A stretch of DNA of 6,460 nt from an uncultured Eubacteriales bacterium (lineage in GTDB: Bacteria > Bacillota > Clostridia > Lachnospirales > Lachnospiraceae), in contig USSL01000102.1 in the NCBI GenBank assembly GCA_900557175.1, positions 1 to 6,460 on the forward strand. The letters are read 5' to 3'. A model generated the notes under the pieces. It did no database searches. It worked only from the letters and a program-made list of their open reading frames with translations, and was not told where the DNA came from. The position numbers and the translations under genes are program-made. Shown piece by piece: positions 1 through 5,794 of the stretch (the first letter of the stretch is position 1; each line of letters opens with the position of its first letter).

Positions 1-2836
1 CAATTGCCGTTGACAAATCACCATCAAACACATCGCCATAACTGCCTTGCTGAAGTCCGTCAGGAATTGTTGACATAAGCAATGTCGGATCTGCTTTTAA
101 CCGTTTCACCTCAACACCGATTTTTGTAATATCTACAGTCACAGGCACGCCCGATGTATTGCGGAGTCTTACATATTTTGCACCGACCGGCGGCGCTGCC
201 TTTGATGCATCATTCCAGACAGTTTCATTAAATGAATATTCGAGTGTCAGTCCTGACTGTGCCGAATGTTCATTGATAAACTTTGTCACTGTCACCGGTG
301 TCTTTAACATCAGGCCAATATAATCATTGACATTTAATGTAACTTTTGTTAAATCCCTGATACTGATTTCAGTGCCGTCCAATGTAAGCGGCGTCTGTTT
401 TAAGGCATCCACATTTGTATAAACTCTGTCATTTTCCGGCGCTTTTTTATTAACCGTAAATTCGCGGACATGTGTCCAGTAATCCGGTTTATTGCCATAG
501 CCGGTCTCTGTCAGATAATAACGAATATATCTTGCTTGAATGTCAAGGCCCTGGGCCGTAATGCGTGAACCGTCAGCCTGTGCAGGAATATCTGTCCAAT
601 TTGTTTTATCCGTTGAGTACTGAAGCACTGCCTTGTGGAAAATATCATGATCCTTATCATCTTTTCCCTGAACAATTGAAACATCTCTCACTTTGACAGT
701 TCTTCCAAGATCCAGTCCGTAATAATCGCCCTGTTTCTGAACAATATTCCAGCCGCCCCATGTATTCTCATCACCATCATAAAGCTTCTTTGTGCCGGCA
801 TCCTCCATGCGCTCCTGACCGCCGATTTTAGCAATGAGAATCGGGGATACCGTCTCGTCATTCGGATTAAGGATCGGCGTCAGCTTATTCTTTGCCGCCG
901 TAATCATCTTTGCTGCAAACGGTGCAAGACGTTTACTTCCTGCCATTGCATAAGGTCCCGAATTGCTGCCGTTATCAACCGTTGGATATGTGTACATTGA
1001 ATCATAATACTTTCCGGCGCTGCTTAATTTGTCCCACGCCTCGGATATATCATCACTATTTTTCTCAAATGCAATAAGACTTTCTAAGGCAGCCTTTCCT
1101 GCATTTGCCACATCATTTAAAGACTTAAGCCACGGCTCCAGTTCTTTGACAAGTTCCTTGTTGCTGCAATGTGCCCTGAAATCGGCAACGGCATCAATCA
1201 TTGCCTGAAACTCGGCAATTAATGCCTGTGTATCTGCATCGTCTTTAATCGGCGCACCACTCTCCACAAGCATCTGCACATGCTCTAACTTTTCTTTCAG
1301 ATACTCAGATTCAGGGAATCCAGCAACACGGCCTGAATTTGGTGCATTAGACACATTCTTTGCAATTGTATAGTAGGCATCCTTAACCTCCGGCTGAAGA
1401 TAATTAAATGCACTCTCCCATATTTCTGCCGCATGGGCATTGTAATTATTATTATTCCATACGAGCGCCGCAAGCTGATACAGTGCAACCTCATTTGCAT
1501 ATGCAAAACGGCTCGGATTCGAATGGAAACCTGCAAGTCCTGTAACACCGTCTCTTGCATAATGTGTAATATCGCCTAAGAAAATACCGGAGCCTGCATG
1601 TTCATTGACCGGATAATTCAGCCAGAAATCCGGTGAATGATTTGATTTACTTTTTAAGAAATCGACCGTTTCCTGGGTTACCGGTGCATTGACATCAGCA
1701 CCTGTCCAGTAAATATGAATATCACTGTCAAGCTTTTGGAGTGCCGTAAGTTCAGTGCCGTCTCCCGACCATGCCTGATTATAGCCTTTCGGGCAGTAAG
1801 TGAGCGGTTCACAGCCCATATCCTTTAAGTCTTTATTCAGACGATTCAATACAGTGACAACTGTCTCGTTCGAACCGCCGCCGAAATCATCATTTAAAAC
1901 ATCAAATCTGCGGACACCGACATCATAAAGCTGTTTAATTTTTGCTTTAAGCTTCGCATATTTTGCCTCGTAATCTTGTGTATTATTCAAATCAAGACCG
2001 CTAAAAAAAGAACCGAGATGGACGGACCATGCAAACTTGACTTTTGTCTGATTGCCGACATCAACAAGTCTTTTGAACTGAGCTAAAGTCTCTGCCGGAT
2101 AAGGCTCTCCCCACTTGCCTGTATGGTAAGGATCCCCTTTTGCCGCATAAACATAGCTGTTCATCTTATAGTTTCTTGCAAACTTCATCAGATTTTCCCG
2201 CTCTGCAAAATTCCACGAGCCATAAAAGCCTTCGATGTAACCTCGTTTTGCAACAGAAGCATAATCTTCGATATGAGTTTCCAAAAATTTTGTACCCGCA
2301 AATGACGAAAACATCATCTGAAGTGTTGCCACACCATAATAGGCCGCGTCCGTATCCTTGCCTTCAATAACGATATTATCTGTCTTTGCATCAAGAAGAT
2401 AAGCATCACTCTTTGTAAAAAGCTGTGCGTCATTTTGTGCAATGCCGGCTTTTTTCATATAATCGTCAGCCACACCGTCTGTCGCTTCAATTCCGAGAAT
2501 GATATTTGTTTTGCCTTCTTCCGGTGCTGATTTCTCAGAATACGGTACCTTGTAGTTTGTTAAAACTTCTTTCAAAAATGCAGTTGTATATGTATCTACC
2601 CCATTCTCCGCAACAATGACAACCTCATCCTTCAAAGAAAATTCTGTCTTATCCGGATATGTAATGTTTTGCGGAATCGGATAAATCGCATACGCATCCG
2701 GATTTTTAGAACACCCTTCCTGCACATTAACTTCTGCAGCCTGTACAGTGCCACCGCCTGCAAGCGGAACTGATGTGACTGCCAGCGCAGCTGCCAGCAT
2801 CGTACTGGTAAGCCTTAAAAAACGCCTTTTCATCAT
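1..2836 (-). CDS. Secreted GH84 beta-N-acetylglucosaminidase with CBM32-like domain, 3' end beyond window
   Basis: The frame is open from ATG 2836 to the left edge (945 codons, no stop), so the C-terminus is missing. Residues 1-33 form a signal peptide: basic MMKRR, a hydrophobic core, and a likely cleavage at VQA/AE. Residues ~40-190 look like the alpha/beta N-terminal domain common to GH84/GH20 enzymes. Residues ~196-480 are the GH84 barrel, with RGYIEGFYG (198-206), KGDPYH (233-238), the catalytic pair D316-D317 in VLNDDFGG, YWTG (376-379), NYPVNEH (407-413) and SNP (N440). A helical bundle follows (~490-655), then an F5/8 type C (CBM32)-like domain (~657-797), a further beta-rich module (~800-905), and the start of another F5/8C-like module (DVFDGDLSTA) at the edge. 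This layout resembles clostridial NagJ. The family uses substrate-assisted retaining hydrolysis of terminal beta-GlcNAc; the enzyme is expected outside the cell, acting on mucin-type or other glycans. E412 stands where NagJ has D401. Surface anchoring cannot be judged because the C-terminus is off-window. Confidence 0.94.
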   Translation of the reverse strand, partial: MMKRRFLRLTSTMLAAALAVTSVPLAGGGTVQAAEVNVQEGCSKNPDAYAIYPIPQNITYPDKTEFSLKDEVVIVAENGVDTYTTAFLKEVLTNYKVPYSEKSAPEEGKTNIILGIEATDGVADDYMKKAGIAQNDAQLFTKSDAYLLDAKTDNIVIEGKDTDAAYYGVATLQMMFSSFAGTKFLETHIEDYASVAKRGYIEGFYGSWNFAERENLMKFARNYKMNSYVYAAKGDPYHTGKWGEPYPAETLAQFKRLVDVGNQTKVKFAWSVHLGSFFSGLDLNNTQDYEAKYAKLKAKIKQLYDVGVRRFDVLNDDFGGGSNETVVTVLNRLNKDLKDMGCEPLTYCPKGYNQAWSGDGTELTALQKLDSDIHIYWTGADVNAPVTQETVDFLKSKSNHSPDFWLNYPVNEHAGSGIFLGDITHYARDGVTGLAGFHSNPSRFAYANEVALYQLAALVWNNNNYNAHAAEIWESAFNYLQPEVKDAYYTIAKNVSNAPNSGRVAGFPESEYLKEKLEHVQMLVESGAPIKDDADTQALIAEFQAMIDAVADFRAHCSNKELVKELEPWLKSLNDVANAGKAALESLIAFEKNSDDISEAWDKLSSAGKYYDSMYTYPTVDNGSNSGPYAMAGSKRLAPFAAKMITAAKNKLTPILNPNDETVSPILIAKIGGQERMEDAGTKKLYDGDENTWGGWNIVQKQGDYYGLDLGRTVKVRDVSIVQGKDDKDHDIFHKAVLQYSTDKTNWTDIPAQADGSRITAQGLDIQARYIRYYLTETGYGNKPDYWTHVREFTVNKKAPENDRVYTNVDALKQTPLTLDGTEISIRDLTKVTLNVNDYIGLMLKTPVTVTKFINEHSAQSGLTLEYSFNETVWNDASKAAPPVGAKYVRLRNTSGVPVTVDITKIGVEVKRLKADPTLLMSTIPDGLQQGSYGDVFDGDLSTAI

Positions 2837-2846
2837 ATAACCCTCA
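2831..2846 (-). promoter_or_regulatory. Ribosome binding site and double ATG of the GH84 gene
   Basis: The minus strand reads GTGAGGGTTATATGATG. The GAGGG Shine-Dalgarno core (2845-2841) is 4 nt from the first ATG (2836) and 7 nt from the second (2833). The second start has the more usual spacing. The choice changes the signal peptide by only one Met. Confidence 0.7.
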
Positions 2847-2869
2847 CTTTTCTTTTTATATTACTTTTA

Positions 2870-2895
2870 TTGTGCAATTTTCGTAAAATGCACAA
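2870..2895. promoter_or_regulatory. 26-bp near-palindrome in GH84 leader, candidate operator or 5'UTR hairpin
   Basis: The arms TTGTGCA (2870-2876) and TGCACAA (2889-2895) are perfect, and the interior is symmetric except for two base pairs, giving 11 of 13 matching pairs around a central CG. It lies about +9 to +35 from the TSS predicted by the proximal promoter, and about 35 nt before the start codon. No U-run follows it on the minus strand, so it is not an intrinsic terminator. A second, overlapping inverted repeat (ACAAC at 2892-2896, GTTGT at 2901-2905) shares its edge. A dimeric repressor site is the simplest reading. The regulator cannot be named. Confidence 0.5.
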
Positions 2896-2910
2896 CATTA
2901 GTTGTAACTC

Positions 2911-2939
2911 ATCATAGCATAGTTCTATTTTTTTCTAAA
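2911..2939 (-). promoter_or_regulatory. Candidate proximal promoter of the GH84 gene
   Basis: On the minus strand, -35 TTTAGA (2939-2934) and -10 TATGAT (2916-2911) are separated by 17 bp, with an extended -10 TGC directly upstream of the -10. The predicted start is near 2904. The -35 is weak. A 14-bp inverted repeat, TTGCTT-TT-AAGCAA (2948-2961), sits just upstream and could be an activator or repressor site. Confidence 0.45.
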
Positions 2940-2972
2940 TCTATATTTTGCTTTTAAGCAATATTGTACAAA

Positions 2973-2981
2973 ATTATAGCA
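2973..2981 (-). promoter_or_regulatory. Candidate distal extended -10 promoter of the GH84 gene
   Basis: The minus strand carries TGCTATAAT, a consensus -10 with an upstream TGn extension. The best -35 at normal spacing (AAGTTG, 3001-2996) is poor, so the promoter would rely on the extended -10. It shares the TGCTAT core with the proximal candidate, and either or both may be used. Confidence 0.35.
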
Positions 2982-3026
2982 ATTTATTGATAATACAACT
3001 TGATTTTATGCGTATTGTCCTGCATC

Positions 3027-3074
3027 AAAAAAGACAGGAGTCTATCTTACACCATACCGTAAGAAACTCCTGTC
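3027..3074 (-). terminator. Bipartite intrinsic terminator after the sulfoquinovosidase gene
   Basis: The minus-strand RNA folds as a 9-bp stem (GACAGGAGT 3074-3066 with ACTCCTGTC 3041-3033). This is capped by an inner 6-bp stem (TCTTAC with GTAAGA) around an 8-nt loop and followed by six U (3032-3027). It begins 24 nt after the TAG stop. It separates the sulfoquinovosidase unit from the GH84 gene. Confidence 0.85.
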
Positions 3075-3097
3075 CTTATTTTTAAAATCAAATGCCG

Positions 3098-5101
3098 CTA
3101 CAAACTATATTTTTTACTTATTTCCAAAAACAACGCTTCGTATGCCGATCCCTTCTTATAAAACGCCGGAATTTGTCCGAGCGGCGCCGGCACCGTATAA
3201 TGTCCCCGTTCATAACATTTTCCGGTCCAAAAATGGATCCATTCTCCCTCAGGCACATAGACCTCCCATGTATCTTTGCCTCCAAAGTAAACCGGCGCTA
3301 CAAGAATATCCGGGCCAAATAAATATTCTGTCTGAATATGATAAGCTTCCTCATCATCTTCATAATGAACAAAGAGCGGCCGCTGTACCGGAATGCCCCG
3401 CACGGCATTTTCTTCAACAAGACTTTTTGTATATGGCGCAAGCGCTGTATACACATCAACAAGCCGGGCCAGCCGCACCATACAGTCATCATCGTCATAA
3501 TACTGGAAATTTGTATCCGGACGGTTGCCCTCATGGGTCCGCATCACCGGCGTGAAAGCCGCCATTTCCGCCCAGCGCAGGAAAACCTCCTTCGTCCGCA
3601 CATTATCAAAAAGTGATGTATAACCGCCGATATCGCTGTGATGCAGGCCACAGCCTGTCATACCTGCACTTAAGGCGCCGCAGATCACTGTTCTTAAGCC
3701 GTCATGCATACTAAAATCAACCGACTGGTCGCCCGCCCACAAAAGAACACAATATTTCTGACTTCCAAAGGCGCCGGCTCTCATAAAGTAAAGCGCCTCG
3801 CCAAGCTTTCCGGTATCCTTTAAGGCATCATAATTACACTTTGCCCAGCGTGCCGGCCAGCGATTATGCTCAATCATCGGTGATTCTCCGTTATAAAGAC
3901 AAATATCATCGGTCGGAAGATATTCGCCAAAATCAGCCATCCAGCCGTCAATACCAATATCAATGGAATATTTAATAATAATATTTTTAAACCATTCATA
4001 AGCTTCAGGATTTGTCAGATCAACAACGCCGCAGTAAAACTCGCCGAAATCAACAAGATAATCGCTGCCGTCACTCTTTACCGCAAAATAACCTTTTTCT
4101 TTGCCTTCTTTGTAAAGCTCACCGTCATTAACAAGATACGGATTGACATAACCAAGATATTTTATATTCCGCTCATGAAGCTCTTGAATACGTTTCGGAA
4201 GATCCGGATACATTTCACGGTGATAATGCCAGTCCCACTGAAGCCGCTTGCCAAACGACGTCACACGCTTGCCGCACCAGTCCTGACACCACACGCCCGA
4301 TACTTTAATCCCTTTTTCAAGCGTCTTTTCAAGCAGTCCGAAAGCGCGCTCACTGCCGCCCTGCACGCCGATAATAAGTCCGTTATACACCCAGTTTGGA
4401 AGCTTTGGCTGCCGCCCTGTAAAAGCTGTCAATTTTTCAAGAAGACTTATAAAATCCGGTGCCGCCTCAATTCTTATTTGTTTTGGGACTTCCCAAAACT
4501 GCAGCTCATGAAAATCTGCATTTTTAAAATTAAAATCTGCATAAGCCGTTGAATCCGCATGGAGATAATAATGCTTTGATGACACAAATGTCGGCTCAGG
4601 GTAATTCGTATTATAATAATCGCCGCCGGCCTTATTTTCTACATCTGAACGCCATGTCACATACGTCGTCTTATCGCGTCCTACCCCCGGCTCGCTCGTC
4701 CAAAGCGGGAAGTTTCGTCCCCGTAAATTAAAATAAGACATCTGCTCGCCGCAGCCATAACATTTTTCATCTTTATCCGCGGCCAGTCTGAACCAAAAAC
4801 GATTGATCTGTGTATCCATGCATTTAAAATTGAGCGTGCATAAATCACCATTTAAAGCAACATCAGCCATCAGCTTATCTCCGAAATAAAGCTGTACGCC
4901 GTCCTTTGTTTTCTCCGTTTTTGAAAGCAGCAAAGGCTGCCTGAGAACCACATAGTCCTCAATTTGAAAGTTTCCCCTGTACATATCTACTGTTTCTTTG
5001 CCACAGCCGACATAAACCATTGGATTTTCAGGCGTATGCGACAAAATCACCTGCCCCCTGCAGACTAATGAAAAACTGTCATTTCCGTGTAAAAGCTCCA
5101 T
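3098..5101 (-). CDS. yihQ: GH31 sulfoquinovosidase (YihQ family), complete, 667 aa
   Basis: This is predicted to hydrolyse alpha-sulfoquinovosides such as sulfoquinovosyl glycerol, derived from plant and cyanobacterial sulfolipid, releasing sulfoquinovose by a retaining mechanism. Seen in the sequence: an N-terminal beta-sandwich (~1-225), a GH31 barrel (~235-560) and C-terminal beta domains. The nucleophile is D390 in GWMADFGEYLP, and the acid/base is D458 in WAGDQ. The QQRWY sulfonate-recognition set known from E. coli YihQ (Q262, Q288, R301, W304, Y508) aligns to Q247 (VQGG), Q273 (WCQDW), R286 and W289 (KRLQWDW) and Y494 (DIGGY). Long blocks such as DLTNPEAY, LHHSDIGGYT and MRTHEGNRP match what I recall of E. 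coli YihQ, and length is close (678 aa). The ATG at 5101 is chosen because AAGGAGG (5114-5108) sits 6 nt upstream. An in-frame ATG at 5140 would add 13 residues but has no such site. No signal peptide is seen, so it is cytoplasmic. No sulfoquinovose transporter or catabolic enzyme is visible nearby. Confidence 0.95.
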   Translation of the reverse strand: MELLHGNDSFSLVCRGQVILSHTPENPMVYVGCGKETVDMYRGNFQIEDYVVLRQPLLLSKTEKTKDGVQLYFGDKLMADVALNGDLCTLNFKCMDTQINRFWFRLAADKDEKCYGCGEQMSYFNLRGRNFPLWTSEPGVGRDKTTYVTWRSDVENKAGGDYYNTNYPEPTFVSSKHYYLHADSTAYADFNFKNADFHELQFWEVPKQIRIEAAPDFISLLEKLTAFTGRQPKLPNWVYNGLIIGVQGGSERAFGLLEKTLEKGIKVSGVWCQDWCGKRVTSFGKRLQWDWHYHREMYPDLPKRIQELHERNIKYLGYVNPYLVNDGELYKEGKEKGYFAVKSDGSDYLVDFGEFYCGVVDLTNPEAYEWFKNIIIKYSIDIGIDGWMADFGEYLPTDDICLYNGESPMIEHNRWPARWAKCNYDALKDTGKLGEALYFMRAGAFGSQKYCVLLWAGDQSVDFSMHDGLRTVICGALSAGMTGCGLHHSDIGGYTSLFDNVRTKEVFLRWAEMAAFTPVMRTHEGNRPDTNFQYYDDDDCMVRLARLVDVYTALAPYTKSLVEENAVRGIPVQRPLFVHYEDDEEAYHIQTEYLFGPDILVAPVYFGGKDTWEVYVPEGEWIHFWTGKCYERGHYTVPAPLGQIPAFYKKGSAYEALFLEISKKYSL

Positions 5102-5114
5102 AACCTGCCTCCTT
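5099..5114 (-). promoter_or_regulatory. Start-deciding ribosome binding site of yihQ
   Basis: The minus strand has AAGGAGG (5114-5108), then CAGGTT, then ATG at 5101. This near-perfect Shine-Dalgarno at 6-nt spacing makes 5101 the start in preference to the in-frame ATG at 5140. Confidence 0.88.
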
Positions 5115-5193
5115 CGCACACCACATCGCATTTCAAACAAAACATTTAATTATATTTCAGTTCAAAAAGCGGTATTTCATATAGTTAATTACT

Positions 5194-5221
5194 ATTTTAC
5201 TAGTACTTTTCAGGAAGTCAA
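5194..5221 (-). promoter_or_regulatory. Candidate sigma-A-type promoter of yihQ
   Basis: On the minus strand, -35 TTGACT (5221-5216) and -10 TAAAAT (5199-5194) have a 16-bp spacer. The predicted start is near 5187, leaving a leader of about 85 nt. The spacer holds the 8-bp palindrome TACTAGTA (5198-5205). A 15-bp near-palindrome with arms ATAGT/ACTAT (5181-5195) covers the -10 edge and start site, where a repressor could bind. Confidence 0.6.
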
Positions 5222-5391
5222 GTATTTTTGATTAAATCTTTTAATTTTATGTGTGAGTCATCCTCTGTGTTTACTCAAACGATATTCTTACCATTTCAGC
5301 AAAATCCCGGTTGTAAGCAGCCTTTTTTCTCTTACAAAGCCACATTTTTCTTAAAAATCATTCGAAGTTTGCGTTAAGAAGTTCGTACGCA

Positions 5392-5428
5392 GGTTTTACG
5401 AAAACCATAACGAACATTTTACGAAAAT
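5392..5428. repeat. Two copies of TTTTACGAAAA, each an inverted repeat
   Basis: The copies are GGTTTT-ACG-AAAACC (5392-5406) and ATTTT-ACG-AAAAT (5416-5428), 23 bp apart start to start (5394 and 5417). The same 11-mer occurs on the minus strand at 2888-2878 inside the GH84 leader palindrome. The regular spacing suggests paired protein-binding sites, but A+T-rich chance similarity is possible. Confidence 0.4.
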
Positions 5429-5451
5429 CCGCTTAAAAAGTTACATGAATT

Positions 5452-5457
5452 TATAAT
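5452..5457 (+). promoter_or_regulatory. Candidate plus-strand promoter (-10 box)
   Basis: A consensus TATAAT lies at 5452-5457. At the expected -35 position there is only a poor match (CCGCTT at 5429-5434, 17-bp spacer), so an activator would be needed if it is real. The predicted start near 5464 falls at the beginning of the stem-loop array that ends in a plus-strand terminator-like hairpin. Confidence 0.3.
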
Positions 5458-5463
5458 GCAATA

Positions 5464-5620
5464 CATGAAGTGATGTATAGAACAAAGCGGACAAGTCCGC
5501 TTCGAACTCCCTAAATCCCTCAATCCTTGAGGGACTTGCTCCGCTTTGCGCGCCAGATGCAGACTGCCGTAGGCAGTCACAGACTGTAGACAAAGGGACT
5601 ATCGGTAAATACCGTTTTTT
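5464..5620 (+). ncRNA. Candidate structured small RNA, about 157 nt, unrecognised
   Basis: The inferred transcript runs from the start predicted by TATAAT (5452-5457) to a T6 tail (5615-5620). It has three perfect local hairpins: AAGCGGAC/GTCCGCTT (5485-5502, 8 bp), TCCCTCAA-TCC-TTGAGGGA (5516-5534) and GACTGCC-GTA-GGCAGTC (5562-5578). A short CGGT/ACCG hairpin with six U ends it. An alternative long-range fold pairs 5484-5491 with 5540-5547 and 5493-5498 with 5532-5537. It does not match any RNA class I recognise (tmRNA, 6S, RNase P, SRP, common riboswitches). The equally plausible alternative is that these hairpins belong to the 3' trailer of the minus-strand Rpn gene or to a repeat element. 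Strand is inferred only from the -10 box and the T-run. Confidence 0.3.
5603..5620 (+). terminator. Terminator-like hairpin with T6 on the plus strand
   Basis: CGGT (5603-5606), loop AAAT, ACCG (5611-5614), then six T. The stem is only 4-5 bp, so it is weak alone, but the uninterrupted T-run and the hairpins upstream support a transcript end on this strand. Confidence 0.4.
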
Positions 5621-5634
5621 GGCTTCCCAATCTT

Positions 5635-5701
5635 AAAATAAGAATCTCCCGTAGAAATCGGTGTTTTCTATACCTGATTTTCTAAGGGAGATTCTTATTT
5701 T
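5635..5701. terminator. Strong 67-nt hairpin downstream of the Rpn gene, probably a bidirectional terminator
   Basis: Perfect 16-bp arms (AAAATAAGAATCTCCC 5635-5650, GGGAGATTCTTATTTT 5686-5701) continue inward through TAGAAATC/GATTTTCTA with a single bulge. On the plus strand a T-rich tail (TTCTTTTCT) follows. On the minus strand the arm itself ends in TTATTTT. It begins 94 nt after the Rpn stop codon, so it fits the Rpn transcript end. Its length and perfection also fit a palindromic repeat element. Confidence 0.6.
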
Positions 5702-5721
5702 TTCTTTTCTGGATGTATTTT

Positions 5722-5762
5722 AGAGCGCAAAAACCCCTCAACTGCATTTTTGAAAGCACTCT
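5722..5762. repeat. Two-part inverted repeat in the Rpn gene 3' trailer
   Basis: AGAGCG (5722-5727) pairs with CACTCT (5757-5762) with one mismatch on the plus strand, which is a G-U wobble in minus-strand RNA. CAAAAA (5728-5733) pairs with TTTTTG (5747-5752). It lies between the Rpn stop and the 67-nt hairpin, so the Rpn mRNA would carry two consecutive 3' hairpins. Confidence 0.4.
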
Positions 5763-5794
5763 TTTTCTAAGCAGCCTTTTCTTCGGCTTTTCCT

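Larger units (their letters stand above)
5222..5794. other. Non-coding stretch packed with inverted repeats
   Basis: I see no credible gene here on either strand. It contains consecutive inverted repeats: 5311-5337 (TTGTAAG/CTTACAA), 5370-5391 (TGCGT/ACGCA), 5392-5406, 5416-5428, 5461-5478 (ATACAT/ATGTAT), 5485-5502, 5516-5534, 5562-5578, 5603-5614, 5635-5701 and 5722-5762. The short-armed, A+T-rich ones may be chance. Those at 5485-5502, 5516-5534, 5562-5578 and 5635-5701 have 7-16 bp perfect arms and are unlikely to be. The part from about 5484 to 5600 is visibly richer in G+C than its flanks. It may be a small-RNA locus, the tail of the Rpn transcript, or the remains of a mobile element. 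Confidence 0.6.

Noticed and set aside
1297..1560. Minus-strand 87-codon frame inside the GH84 gene
   Set aside because: It is out of frame with the conserved GH84 reading, which passes through this region uninterrupted, and its composition is not protein-like.
2870..2895. Intrinsic terminator upstream of the GH84 gene
   Set aside because: No T-run follows the palindrome on either strand within terminator distance, and it lies inside the leader of the gene.
4175..4552. Plus-strand open frames inside yihQ (also 3142-3555, 3338-3616, 4549-4731)
   Set aside because: They lie antisense to a gene with unmistakable GH31 conservation and show no recognisable domains; they are shadow frames.
5102..5140. 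Upstream in-frame ATG (5140) as the yihQ start
   Set aside because: The ATG at 5101 has AAGGAGG at 6-nt spacing, while 5140 has no ribosome binding site and would add an Arg-rich MFEMRCGVRRRQV stretch that overlaps that site.
5392..5578. CRISPR array
   Set aside because: The repeats differ in sequence and spacing and are individual inverted repeats; there are no equal-length direct repeats and no cas genes.
5464..5620. Retron msr-msd or other reverse-transcriptase-linked RNA
   Set aside because: No reverse transcriptase is encoded in the window, and the flanking inverted arms expected for a retron RNA are not evident.
5560..5620. Remnant end of an insertion sequence
   Set aside because: The segment around GACTGTAGACAAAGGGAC is vaguely reminiscent of some IS ends, but I see no transposase remnant, matching terminal repeat or target duplication, so I kept it only as an alternative to check.
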